Shown: positions 1 through 8,339, counted from the first letter of the stretch. The stretch: DNA of 16,320 nucleotides from DATCHW01 sp036508135 (GCA_036508135.1 DATCHW010000277.1:1-16320); one strand, 5' to 3'. Notes: generated by a model not told the origin, from the letters alone. Translations and numbers: made by a program.

Positions 1-441
1 GTTCAGTTCATTTGCTCCGCTAATCCATCCTGTGTCTTGATTTATAAATGATAAACCACTGTAAGCATTTGGAGCTGATAAAGAAACCGTATCCCAGGTT
101 AAACCTCTATCAAATGTCCTTTGTATACGCTCTACTGCACCCGTAATGCTTCTACCAACCAAATACATAGCATTGCTATCGATTTTTTGAATATCGTAAT
201 AATGAATATTATTATTTGCTAATATCCAGTTAAAACCTCCATTTGTAGTTCGAAACATTCCTACATCTGCAGGATAGTCATAATAAATCAATATTCCCGT
301 ATTCTCATCAAAAAATTTTATATCCGTAACAGAATGATAAGATGGCAGTGCTTGATAAACCCACTGGGAAAAACAATTAAGAATTAAGAATGAAGAATTA
401 AGAATAAAGAGCATAAGAGAAAAAATTAAAAACTTTTTCAT
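1..441 (-). CDS. Secreted YCF48/BNR-like beta-propeller protein, N-terminal part (cut by window edge)
   Basis: The minus strand is open from ATG at 441 to the window edge: 147 codons with no stop, so the C-terminus lies outside. The protein starts MKKFLIFSLM with a hydrophobic stretch to about residue 24, which looks like a Sec signal peptide; the mature part probably starts near Q26. Residues 43-49 read FFDENTG, 65-69 TTNGG followed by NW at 71-72, and 137-139 TGW. Such short blocks are typical of YCF48/BNR-type propeller blades in secreted proteins of the Bacteroidota and Ignavibacteria. Exact substrate or role is unknown; it is probably on the cell surface or exported. The signal-peptide DNA is itself a low-complexity repeat. 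A paralogue starts at 16030 and points the other way. Confidence 0.75.
   Translation of the reverse strand, partial: MKKFLIFSLMLFILNSSFLILNCFSQWVYQALPSYHSVTDIKFFDENTGILIYYDYPADVGMFRTTNGGFNWILANNNIHYYDIQKIDSNAMYLVGRSITGAVERIQRTFDRGLTWDTVSLSAPNAYSGLSFINQDTGWISGANELN
375..405. repeat. Low-complexity direct repeats inside a signal-peptide coding region
   Basis: GAATTAAGAAT occurs at 381-391 and again at 395-405, and an overlapping AATTAAGAATT at 375-385. Read on the minus strand in frame, the stretch encodes the hydrophobic core of the signal peptide (about residues 13-23, including NSSFLILN). The repetition is seen directly; an origin from a dispersed repeat is inference. Confidence 0.6.
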
Positions 442-1004
442 ATTTTAAGTTTTTTAATATATAAAAATGACTAATCATTTTCTAAAAAATTGATGGATTG
501 AGATATAAGGATTTCGTTAGAAGATTTAACAAATAAATTCCATTCAGTAAATACTAAACTATACTCACATATTAGTTTTATCAAACACATATATGACTCT
601 TTATTTGATTAGTATAATGTAAACATATTCTTTTAAATATATCAAGCTTTTTTTCCGGTATAATTATAATGGTAGCTAACATTAACACAAGAAAGGAACT
701 CCAAACAAATATTTCCCAATAATCTCAGAAGAATTAATCCCATAATTCCTCCGGTTATCCTTCGAGCCTGCTATCCCCGCCACGGAGTTTGTCTTATAAC
801 TCAAAATTCTTTGTAGCCGCAGGTCTTCAGCCTGCGAAATCAGAAATAAAACGCAACCTAAAGAGTTGCGACTACGGAAAAAAACAAGTTTTGAGACGTT
901 CTCCACGACGGGCAGGCGTTTTTTTGGAAGGGTTATATCTTTACTCTTATATTATTAATTATCGAAGCGCAGCGTAGATCCCGTATGAGCGAAGCGAATC
1001 GGGA
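442..1004. other. Gene-free intergenic stretch with two palindromic repeats
   Basis: No convincing gene lies here. The part from 442 to about 680 is AT-rich with no recognisable ORF or clear -10 element for the secreted protein at 441. The part from about 760 to 1004 is richer in GC and made of palindromic repeats (813-875 and 954-1010) plus a GC-rich stretch at about 892-917. Two short open frames crossing 682-977 on opposite strands run straight through these repeats and look accidental. No trace of the missing C-terminal half of ClpB is visible on either strand. Confidence 0.7.
813..875. repeat. Composite palindromic repeat: two matched hairpins inside an inverted repeat
   Basis: Hairpin 1 pairs CGCAGG (818-823) with CCTGCG (831-836) around a 7-nt loop. 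Hairpin 2 pairs CGCAAC (852-857) with GTTGCG (865-870), also around a 7-nt loop. The ends, GTAGCCGC (813-820) and GCGACTAC (868-875), are themselves inverted with one mismatch. The element has no coding capacity. It resembles dispersed repeats I recall from environmental bacterial genomes; copy number cannot be seen here. Confidence 0.7.
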
Positions 1005-1010
1005 TTAATT
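954..1010. repeat. Short palindromic element flanked by 7-bp direct repeats, abutting the clpB stop
   Basis: ATCCCG (978-983) pairs with CGGGAT (1000-1005) around a 16-nt loop that holds GCGAAGC (989-995). A related TCGAAGC lies at 962-968. Identical ATTAATT heptamers lie at 954-960 and 1004-1010, like a target-site duplication. The clpB stop codon (1005-1007) is inside the right-hand heptamer. The duplication may also be chance in AT-rich DNA. Confidence 0.6.
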
Positions 1011-2327
1011 GTTCTTGAGCTCTCTTTTTAGTGCTTCTTTTTCTATCTCAAGTTGTTTTATCTTACGCTGAATATCGTCAAGTTCCTCCGGCATAGAATC
1101 AATCTCAATTCTGAGCTTCGAAGCGGCTTCATCCATCAGGTCAATTGCTTTATCCGGAAGAAATCTGTCTGAAATATATCTGTCTGATAGCTGAGCCGCT
1201 GCAATAATTGCAGAATCCGTAATCCTGACCCCGTGATGAATCTCATATTTTTCTTTCAAACCCCTTAAAATTGAGATAGTATCTTCTACATCAGGTTCGG
1301 TAATCAATACCGGCTGGAATCTTCTTTCAAGTGCCGCATCTTTTTCGATATACTTTCTGTAGTCATCAAGAGTTGTAGCTCCGATGCACCTTAAATCTCC
1401 TCTTGCCAATGCGGGTTTTAATAAATTTGAAGCATCCATCGAACCGGATGTTGCACCTGCTCCTATGACCGTATGTAATTCATCGATAAAAAGTATAATT
1501 TTTCCTTCTGATTCCTGAACTTCTTTCAGGACTGATTTTAATCTCTCTTCAAATTGTCCCCTGAATTGTGCTCCGGCTATAAGCGCTCCCATATCGAGAG
1601 CTATTATCTGCCTGTCTTTCAATGTTTCAGGAACATCGCCCTGAATAATACGGATAGCTAAACCTTCGGCAATTGCTGTTTTACCGACACCCGGCTCACC
1701 GATAAGAACCGGGTTGTTCTTTGTTCTTCTCGATAATACCTGAAGGACGCGCCTTATCTCCTCTTCCCTTCCTATTACGGGATCTAATTTTCCCCTCATT
1801 GCGAGGTCATTTAAATTCCTGCCGTATTTCTGCAGGGATTGGAAAGTTTCTTCCGGATTTTGACCGGTGATTCTTCCGGAACCCCTTACTTCTTTTAATA
1901 TTTTCAGAATATTATTTTTTGTTACTCCTGTTGACCTTAATAATTCGCCGAGCGGTGAACTTTTACTTTCCGATAAAGCTATTAATAAATGCTCGACTGA
2001 GACATATTCATCTTTCATATTATTCGATTCCCTGATTGCATTTTCAAGAACTTCAGATAGTTCTCTGGATATCGACTGCTGACCTAAGCCTGCTCCGGTA
2101 ACTTTCGGTATCTTTTCAAGTAATTCACCGGCACGAATCATCATCGTATCTTTGCTTAAACCTAATTTAAGAATAATTGAACCCGCAAGACTTTCTTTAT
2201 CCTGTATCAATGCTGCAAAAAGATGCTCAGGCTCGATTGACTGATTAGAAAAGTTTGAAGCAATTTCCTGTGCACTCTGCAATGCCTCTTGCGATTTTAA
2301 TGTGAATTTATTCAGATTTATACTCAT
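1005..2327 (-). CDS. clpB: Truncated ClpB disaggregase: N domain and first AAA+ domain only
   Basis: ClpB is a hexameric AAA+ chaperone that pulls polypeptides out of aggregates together with DnaK. This 440-residue product has the usual ClpB start (NLNKFTLKSQEAL), two Clp_N repeats in about residues 1-150, and a complete first nucleotide-binding domain: Walker A GEPGVGKT at 210-217, Walker B with D282-E283, and the arginine-finger region ALERRFQPV. It then enters the coiled-coil middle domain (IDSMPEELDDIQRKIKQLEIEKEALKREL) and stops after KNN. Family members are about 850-870 residues, so nearly all of the middle domain and the entire second AAA+ domain are missing. The reading frame shows no internal damage. 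The end coincides with a palindromic repeat, which suggests loss by rearrangement, or an assembly join at a repeat. Disaggregase activity is unlikely from this product alone. Confidence 0.9.
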   Translation of the reverse strand: MSINLNKFTLKSQEALQSAQEIASNFSNQSIEPEHLFAALIQDKESLAGSIILKLGLSKDTMMIRAGELLEKIPKVTGAGLGQQSISRELSEVLENAIRESNNMKDEYVSVEHLLIALSESKSSPLGELLRSTGVTKNNILKILKEVRGSGRITGQNPEETFQSLQKYGRNLNDLAMRGKLDPVIGREEEIRRVLQVLSRRTKNNPVLIGEPGVGKTAIAEGLAIRIIQGDVPETLKDRQIIALDMGALIAGAQFRGQFEERLKSVLKEVQESEGKIILFIDELHTVIGAGATSGSMDASNLLKPALARGDLRCIGATTLDDYRKYIEKDAALERRFQPVLITEPDVEDTISILRGLKEKYEIHHGVRITDSAIIAAAQLSDRYISDRFLPDKAIDLMDEAASKLRIEIDSMPEELDDIQRKIKQLEIEKEALKRELKNN

Positions 2328-2399
2328 ATATTATTTTTTTAAAAGTTACATACAAAAAACAAATTTTTCAATTACAACTTAATTCATCATTTTGTAAAT

Positions 2400-2407
2400 T
2401 ACATTTG
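2400..2407 (+). promoter_or_regulatory. Candidate -10 element for the envelope-polysaccharide operon
   Basis: TACATTTG matches the Bacteroidota -10 consensus TAnnTTTG and lies 23 nt before the first gene's ATG at 2431, giving a short leader. I see no clear -33 TTG at the expected distance, so this is tentative. Confidence 0.35.
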
Positions 2408-2430
2408 CTTGTTGAAAATTCATATACTTA

Positions 2431-3444
2431 ATGAAATATTTCTTAGTCGTACGGCAGCAAAATAATCAGCTTGGTGACCTTTTATGCTCGGTTCCGATGT
2501 ATCTGGCTATTAAAAAGAAATATCCTGAATCCCATATCACTCTGATAACTGCACCGACAAATTATGATATACCTTTTAAAGCGATTAATCCATATATAGA
2601 TGATATTATAAAATTTAAAAAAGAGTCACTGAAAGATTATCTGGTATTCCTGAAAGATGTGAGAAAAACTAAATTCGATATCGGAATTGTTCCTTCCACT
2701 CTTAAAATTTCGAGAACTTCAAATATAATAAATTTTCTTTCCGGGGCAAAAATACGCGTGGGAGTGAAAAGAATAGATAGTGAATATAATAAATTACATT
2801 ATCTGCTGAATGTAAAAGGTGAATTTAACTGGAATAGTAATAAGGTACACCAATTATACAGGGTGACGGATGTTGTAAAACAAATCGGCTGTACGTTATC
2901 AGACGAAGAAATTAAGAATGTGAAAATTAACACTGGAGATGAAGAAGTGAGATTTGCTAATGAATTTATTAAGAATAATTTTTCTGATTCCGGTAAACCA
3001 ATATTCGGATTTCATCCCGGAGCCGGTAAAGAAATAAACAGGTGGAACCTGCAATATTTTCTCGAACTGATAGAACTCCTTTACAAGCGTTTCAGTTGTA
3101 ACGTATTACTAACTTCCGGATATATAGACAAAGAAATTACTTTTGATTTAGTAAAAGCTTTAAGGGAGAAAAATATAGAACCTGTTATTGCCGAGAATTT
3201 TGAAATAAAAAAATTATCTGCTCTTTTCAAGAGAATCAATTTATATATCACCAATGATACCGGAGTTATGCATCTGGCAGGTTTTTCCGGAACTAATGTG
3301 ATATCATTATTTGGACCTACAAATGGTTTCGAGTGGGCTCCCGTAAAGAAAAATCAATTTTTTATTCAATCTGAAACAGGGAATATTAATGAAATCACAC
3401 CTGAACGTGTAATGAATTTAGTTTTGGAGAAATATGAATTCTGA
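2431..3444 (+). CDS. Glycosyltransferase family 9 (ADP-heptose:LPS heptosyltransferase-like)
   Basis: GT9 enzymes transfer heptose from ADP-heptose onto the lipopolysaccharide core on the cytoplasmic face of the inner membrane. The 337-residue length is usual for the family. The N-terminus (QQNNQLGDLLCSVP) is the GT9 acceptor-domain start. The C-terminal GT-B domain shows GFHPGAGKE at 193-201, followed by a W-rich stretch, and TNDTGVMHLA at 274-283, the nucleotide-sugar binding signature, with GPTN at 295-298. It is the first gene of a co-directional run and overlaps the next gene by 11 bp, implying translational coupling. Which heptose position it modifies, or whether the sugar is heptose at all, cannot be told from sequence. 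Confidence 0.85.
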   Translation: MKYFLVVRQQNNQLGDLLCSVPMYLAIKKKYPESHITLITAPTNYDIPFKAINPYIDDIIKFKKESLKDYLVFLKDVRKTKFDIGIVPSTLKISRTSNIINFLSGAKIRVGVKRIDSEYNKLHYLLNVKGEFNWNSNKVHQLYRVTDVVKQIGCTLSDEEIKNVKINTGDEEVRFANEFIKNNFSDSGKPIFGFHPGAGKEINRWNLQYFLELIELLYKRFSCNVLLTSGYIDKEITFDLVKALREKNIEPVIAENFEIKKLSALFKRINLYITNDTGVMHLAGFSGTNVISLFGPTNGFEWAPVKKNQFFIQSETGNINEITPERVMNLVLEKYEF

Positions 3445-4519
3445 TAAAGAAAAAGTGATATTATTAGAGCATTCAAAATCGCATCAGGATATCCTGTATG
3501 CACAGTTATTATTCCTGCTTGAAAGCGGTTATAAACCGGTTCTCTGGATAAATAAAGAGCTGGCTTTTGATACGGATATTATTGGGAAAGATATCGAAAT
3601 AATAAAATATGAATTCGGAAATTCTAAGGAGAGAAAAATATTTAAAAGAAATCTGAAAGATTATGTCAGGGAAAATAAAATAACCAATGTTATTTTGAAT
3701 ACAGCCCAGGGGATTCAGGCAAGAAATATTGTTTTTAAGTTTTTATTTACTAAAATTAATTTTGTAGGAATTTTACACGAAGCCGAAAGACTTTTCAATA
3801 GTTTCACTCAAAAAACAATTTCCTATAAAATTAAAAAGTATTTTGTGTTGAATGATTATATTGCTGAATATTCAGAGAATCTCCGGAATAAAAGAATTAA
3901 TATCAAAGCATTATATCCTTTCTTTATTCCATATCAGAATAAAAGCAATGAATTTTTAAGTAATAAATTGTTAATTTGTATCCCGGGAGAGGTATCAGTA
4001 GATAGAAAGAACTATAAACATTTCCTGGAAACTCTTAAAGAAAATACGGGGAATCTATCATCTGATATCCGATTTATTTTTCTGGGCAGTCCCCGGAACG
4101 AATTAGGCAGAGATATAATAAAAAAGGTGAAAGAATTTGGACTGGACAATATTATCAGGACTTATGATAATTACATAAACGAAGAAGAGTACCTGAAATC
4201 AATTTATGAATCCGACTTGATAATGCCTTTGATTGACCCTGAAGTTAAATATTTTAAGGAATATAGTTCGAGTAAAATTTCCGGAGCTTACACTCTTGCT
4301 TTCAGTTTCAGGAAACCGTTGTTGATGCATAACTCAATGAAACATATTGAAGATTTCAGAAATCTTGCATTTTTTTATGACTCTGATAATCTGATAAATA
4401 CAATTAATGACCTGAGTCAAAATAAGATTTCAATAGAAGAAAAGAAAAAGAAGTATAATCAAATTGAGAAGTTTTCGTTTGAATACCAAAGAAAACAATA
4501 TATCAGTTTTTTAGCATAA
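3434..4519 (+). CDS. Glycosyltransferase-like protein, probable GT-B fold, family uncertain
   Basis: This 361-residue protein has no signal peptide or clear membrane segment. Its layout resembles a GT-B glycosyltransferase: an N-terminal half starting KVILLEHSKSHQDILYAQLLFLLESGYKPVLW, then from about residue 180 a Rossmann-like half with ICIPGEVS, IRFIFLGSP and a final segment with ESDLIMPLIDPE and the SSSKISGAYTLAFSFRKPLL stretch. Family 4 enzymes have a similar region that grips the sugar nucleotide, but the usual EX7E pattern is not obvious. It overlaps the GT9 gene by 11 bp and the next gene by 1 bp (TAATG), so it almost certainly acts in the same polysaccharide pathway. Donor and acceptor are unknown. 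Confidence 0.6.
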   Translation: MNSDKEKVILLEHSKSHQDILYAQLLFLLESGYKPVLWINKELAFDTDIIGKDIEIIKYEFGNSKERKIFKRNLKDYVRENKITNVILNTAQGIQARNIVFKFLFTKINFVGILHEAERLFNSFTQKTISYKIKKYFVLNDYIAEYSENLRNKRINIKALYPFFIPYQNKSNEFLSNKLLICIPGEVSVDRKNYKHFLETLKENTGNLSSDIRFIFLGSPRNELGRDIIKKVKEFGLDNIIRTYDNYINEEEYLKSIYESDLIMPLIDPEVKYFKEYSSSKISGAYTLAFSFRKPLLMHNSMKHIEDFRNLAFFYDSDNLINTINDLSQNKISIEEKKKKYNQIEKFSFEYQRKQYISFLA

Positions 4520-5274
4520 TGGAAAAAATATCAGTTACAATAATCTGCCGAAATGAAGAAAAGAACATTGAAGAATGTATAGGGGGTGTTCTATGGGCAG
4601 ATGAAATTGTAGTTATTGACGCATTTAGTACCGATAAAACTGTTGAAATAGCGTCAAAATTTAATGTCAGGATAATTCAAAACGAATGGCTGGGTTATGC
4701 AAAGCAAAGGGAATTTGCATTATCAAAATGCAATAACGATTGGGTTTTCTCAATAGATGCAGACGAAAGATGCACTCCGGAACTTGAAAAAGAAATTGAA
4801 GATACACTTAATTCCTCATCGAACAAATTTTCAGGATTCAAAATCCCAAGAAAAAATTTCTTTTTGGGTAAATGGGTAAAACATTGCGGATGGTATCCCG
4901 GATACCAGTTGAGATTGTTTAAAAAAAGTTGCATCAAAGTTACCGATAGGTTAATACATGAAGGTTATGAGTTGAACAGTGAACCCGGAATTTTAAAAAA
5001 TGATCTTATTCATTTTACCGTGCAATCAATCGATGATTATATGACAAGAGTTAATCATTATTCTACAATGCAGGCTTTGGAAAAACGCGGAAGAAAAAAT
5101 GTAAAATTCAGAGATATATTTTTAAGACCACTTTCTGCATATTTACAGCAATATTTTCTTAAGGGCGGTTTTTTAGATGGAATAACCGGTTTGATGGTCG
5201 TAAATTTTCATGTAATGACTAATATGCTTACTTATATGAAAATCTGGGAAATGCAAAACAAAAAAAATACCTGA
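4519..5274 (+). CDS. Family 2 glycosyltransferase, WaaE/KdtX-like (LPS core glucosyltransferase type)
   Basis: This is a GT-A enzyme of family 2, 251 residues. It shows the nucleotide-binding start SVTIICRNEEKNIEECI, the first conserved aspartate in VVIDAFSTDKT (D34), the metal-binding DAD motif in FSIDADER (D80, D82), and the WaaE-like block NFFLGKWVKHCGWYPGYQLRLF at about 113-134 followed by RLIHEGY (H147-E148). WaaE-like enzymes add a beta-linked glucose or similar sugar to the inner core of lipopolysaccharide. The start ATG overlaps the preceding stop as TAATG, and the next gene begins one base after the stop codon. A C-terminal amphipathic or hydrophobic stretch (about 215-240) may attach it to the membrane. 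The exact sugar is inferred from family only. Confidence 0.82.
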   Translation: MEKISVTIICRNEEKNIEECIGGVLWADEIVVIDAFSTDKTVEIASKFNVRIIQNEWLGYAKQREFALSKCNNDWVFSIDADERCTPELEKEIEDTLNSSSNKFSGFKIPRKNFFLGKWVKHCGWYPGYQLRLFKKSCIKVTDRLIHEGYELNSEPGILKNDLIHFTVQSIDDYMTRVNHYSTMQALEKRGRKNVKFRDIFLRPLSAYLQQYFLKGGFLDGITGLMVVNFHVMTNMLTYMKIWEMQNKKNT

Positions 5275-5275
5275 C

Positions 5276-7096
5276 ATGCAAATTTATAGAAGAATTTTAA
5301 AATATGTAAAAAGATACAAGCGCTTCCTGATTAAATCAATAGTGATGTCTGTATTTTTTTCGATATTCAGTGCATTATCTGTTTATCTTACGATACCGCT
5401 TTTAAAGACACTATTTCTCGGACAGGAATCTGCAACAGAGATAACCACTTCAGGAGATAATTTCTCAAATATTTTTAGAAATTTGCAAAGCCAATTTGAG
5501 CATTTCGTCTATTCTGAAGGTAATATCTCCGCTATTGCAAAAATCTGCATTTTTATTTTTTTAGCTTTTTTGTTGAAAAATATTACAGGGTTCTTTCAGT
5601 CTATTTATATGCAGTACACCGAAAAGGCTGTATTAAGGGATATCAGGGATGATTTATACCGAAAAATAAATCAACTTTCTTTGAGGTATTTTTCCAACGA
5701 AAAGACAGGAAATTTAATTTCAAGGATGACGAATGATTTAAATAATATCCAATCGGGAATTTCTGCAGCATTTTATAATCTCTTCAGAGAGCCGTTACTG
5801 ATATTAATATTTTTAATACTTGCCGTTACAATCAGCTGGCAGATGACTTTAATTGCAGTCCTTATATTTCCTATAACGGTGGTCTTTATCAGAAAAGTAG
5901 GAGAATCCTTAAGAAGAAGGAGCCAGCGTGCGCTGATTAAAATGTCTGAATTGATTTCGCTGATAACAGAAACAATTTATGGAGCAAAGATTATCAGATC
6001 ATTCAGAGCCGAAAAATTTAAAAATAAAATATTCGAGGAAGAGAATACCAAACATTACAAATTAGTGATGAGAAGTGCTAAAGCGTTTGAGCTGGTTTCT
6101 CCGATTACCGAAATGTTATCAATCCTTGCAGGTGTTATCATAATCTGGTTTGGCGGAAGACAAATATTTGTATCACATACTTTAGCACCCGAAGAATTCC
6201 TGGGGTTTCTATTCATAATCTTCCAATTGATAGTGCCGATAAAGAACCTTGCTTCAGTGAATAACAGGATTCAGGAATCTTCTGCATCAGGAGAAAGAAT
6301 ATTTGAGATACTCGATCATCCTGTCGAAGTAAAGGAATCTGCTAATCCCATAAAACTGAAAGATTTTAAGAACTCAATCGAAATCATAAATGCGTATTTC
6401 AGCTATGATTCAAGTAAAGAAATTCTTAGAGATATTAATTTGTCAATTAAAAAATCAGAAATAGTCGCTATCGTTGGTCAGTCGGGTGTCGGAAAATCTA
6501 CACTGGCAGACTTAATCGCAAGATTTTATGATTTAACAAAAGGAGAAATTCTGATTGACGGAATTAATCTTAAGGATTTGAGTATTGACAGTCTCAGGGA
6601 ACTTATAGGTATCGTTCCACAGGAAACAATATTATTTAATGATACTATCCGGAATAATATTATTTTTGGGAAAGAAGATGTGAGTGAAGAACAACTGATA
6701 GAAACAAGTAAATTTGCAAATGCTTACGATTTTATTATGGAATCAGAAAATGGATTTGATACAATTGTCGGAGAAAGGGGATTAAAACTTTCCGGCGGAC
6801 AAAAGCAAAGGATTGCGATTGCAAGGGCTTTGATAAGAAATCCTCAGATACTTATTCTTGACGAAGCAACCTCTTCACTTGATATGGAATCGGAAAGTCT
6901 TGTACAGGAGGCACTTGATAAACTTATGAGTAACAGAACTTCTATAGTTATCGCTCACCGTTTATCTACGGTTAGAAACGCGGATAGAATTATTGTGATC
7001 GACGACGGTACCGTTTCACAATCGGGCAATCACGATGAGCTGATAAAAGATAGAGAAGGTGTTTATAAAAAATTATACGAATTGCAATTTAATTGA
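5276..7096 (+). CDS. msbA: MsbA-like ABC exporter (lipid A-core or polysaccharide flippase)
   Basis: This is a half-transporter of 606 residues with the permease fused to the ATPase, and it presumably works as a homodimer. About six membrane helices lie in residues 16-330 (for instance 16-42, 84-110, 165-205, 275-300 and 307-328). The ATPase domain has Walker A GQSGVGKST at 401-409, the Q-loop glutamine at 449, the signature LSGGQKQR at 505-512, Walker B ILILDEATS with D529-E530, and the switch histidine H561. Length and layout fit MsbA, which flips lipid A-core across the inner membrane. Its place between core glycosyltransferases and an O-antigen-ligase-like gene supports an envelope lipid role. 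Multidrug exporters of the same family cannot be excluded from sequence alone. The start follows the upstream stop by one base. Confidence 0.85.
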   Translation: MQIYRRILKYVKRYKRFLIKSIVMSVFFSIFSALSVYLTIPLLKTLFLGQESATEITTSGDNFSNIFRNLQSQFEHFVYSEGNISAIAKICIFIFLAFLLKNITGFFQSIYMQYTEKAVLRDIRDDLYRKINQLSLRYFSNEKTGNLISRMTNDLNNIQSGISAAFYNLFREPLLILIFLILAVTISWQMTLIAVLIFPITVVFIRKVGESLRRRSQRALIKMSELISLITETIYGAKIIRSFRAEKFKNKIFEEENTKHYKLVMRSAKAFELVSPITEMLSILAGVIIIWFGGRQIFVSHTLAPEEFLGFLFIIFQLIVPIKNLASVNNRIQESSASGERIFEILDHPVEVKESANPIKLKDFKNSIEIINAYFSYDSSKEILRDINLSIKKSEIVAIVGQSGVGKSTLADLIARFYDLTKGEILIDGINLKDLSIDSLRELIGIVPQETILFNDTIRNNIIFGKEDVSEEQLIETSKFANAYDFIMESENGFDTIVGERGLKLSGGQKQRIAIARALIRNPQILILDEATSSLDMESESLVQEALDKLMSNRTSIVIAHRLSTVRNADRIIVIDDGTVSQSGNHDELIKDREGVYKKLYELQFN

Positions 7097-8339
7097 TTAC
7101 GTATCTGATTTGAATAAAGAAAAACTTTCAAATATTTTTAATATTTTAATTTTAAGTTTCCTCACACTTCAATTATCATCAATTCCTTTTTCGATAGCGG
7201 TTTCATCGATAGCATTCGGCATATGGGGCGGATTATGGATTGTTCAGATAATTTTTGAAAAAAGCATAAATTATGACAAATTTATTTTTTATGAGCTCAG
7301 GTTTGTAAACTTATTTGTTTTACTTTATTTTTTGTTCGAAATCATATCAAGGATATTTGCTGTTGTTCCTGATGGAGCTTTCATTGGATTGAAAAGATTG
7401 CTGCTTTTCCTCATATTTTATGTAACAATAATCAAAGTCACATCAAAAAAAGATTTATACCGGATTATATTAATTTCGTTATTTGCTTTCTCTGCAATAT
7501 CGACATATGAAATAATAAAGTACATATTTTCTTTAAACGAATTGCTGAAGACAACAAGTGCAGCAGAAATCAGAATTGATTATTTTGCATATCCTCTCAC
7601 GTCGGGAGAGATGAAATTGTTTATTCTTTTATCATTATTTCCTGTCATAATCTCAGCAAAGAAAATTATCGTAAAGAAAATCTATTTGATAGCAGCTTCA
7701 TTTCCGATATTAATATCAATGCTGCTTACTCAATCAAGAAATGTTTTTCTCGCTTTATTTGTTTGTCTTTTAATTTACGGTTTTTTCAACAGGAAATTCT
7801 TACTCGCTTATATTATTATACTGATACTTGGAGCCGCATTTCTTCCGCAATCTTATAAAGACAGGGTAACAAGTATCTTTGATTTGAAGCATCCGAGCAA
7901 TGAAAGCAGGGTAATTATGTGGGAAACCGGACTGAAGATGTTCAAAGATCATCCTTTTACAGGCGTCGGCGATAATGAGATCACTGAGGTTTATAAAAAA
8001 TACAAGCCTATTGAACATCACGGAGAAGGCTCACATCTTCATAGCAATTATATGATGATTCTAGCAACTACCGGAATTTTTGGGTTCATAACTTACTTAG
8101 CTTTCTTTTTTGCCATTTTCCTGAAGCAAATAAAATATTACAAAATCTTGTCTGACCCGGTTGGAAAAGCTTTCATATTAGGAAGCATACTTTCAAATAT
8201 AGGTTTTCAGATTGCAGGAATTTTTGAATGGATGTTCGGGGATCACGAAGTTATGACAGTCTTCTTCTTTTTGATTGCATTACCTTTTGTCGTTTATGGA
8301 ATATATCAAAAAGACAACAGCAATATTGATAATTTTTAA
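7059..8339 (+). CDS. O-antigen ligase/polymerase-like membrane protein (WaaL/Wzy family)
   Basis: The 426-residue product is mostly hydrophobic, with about 10-12 membrane helices. The diagnostic part is a large periplasmic loop late in the protein: SNESRVIMWETGLKMFKDHPFTGVGDNE, then a histidine-rich HGEGSHLHSNYMMILATTGIFG, as in the Wzy_C family that joins O-antigen to lipid A-core or polymerises repeat units. The listed ATG lies 38 bp inside the end of the msbA-like gene. A TTG at 7110 (residue 18), 13 nt after that gene's stop, would give MNKEKLSNIFNILIL and is an equally reasonable start. Ligase and polymerase cannot be separated by sequence, but the LPS-core neighbours favour a ligase. 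Confidence 0.8.
   Translation: MFIKNYTNCNLIDYVSDLNKEKLSNIFNILILSFLTLQLSSIPFSIAVSSIAFGIWGGLWIVQIIFEKSINYDKFIFYELRFVNLFVLLYFLFEIISRIFAVVPDGAFIGLKRLLLFLIFYVTIIKVTSKKDLYRIILISLFAFSAISTYEIIKYIFSLNELLKTTSAAEIRIDYFAYPLTSGEMKLFILLSLFPVIISAKKIIVKKIYLIAASFPILISMLLTQSRNVFLALFVCLLIYGFFNRKFLLAYIIILILGAAFLPQSYKDRVTSIFDLKHPSNESRVIMWETGLKMFKDHPFTGVGDNEITEVYKKYKPIEHHGEGSHLHSNYMMILATTGIFGFITYLAFFFAIFLKQIKYYKILSDPVGKAFILGSILSNIGFQIAGIFEWMFGDHEVMTVFFFLIALPFVVYGIYQKDNSNIDNF

Noticed and set aside
682..977. Two short ORFs on opposite strands (682-906 minus, 789-977 plus)
   Set aside because: Both run across the palindromic repeats at 813-875 and beyond, have no recognisable domain or start signal, and look like chance frames in repeat DNA.
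1867..2082. Antisense ORFs within clpB, pstB, porin, phoU and other genes
   Set aside because: They are frames opposite well-supported genes with no domain, signal or promoter of their own.
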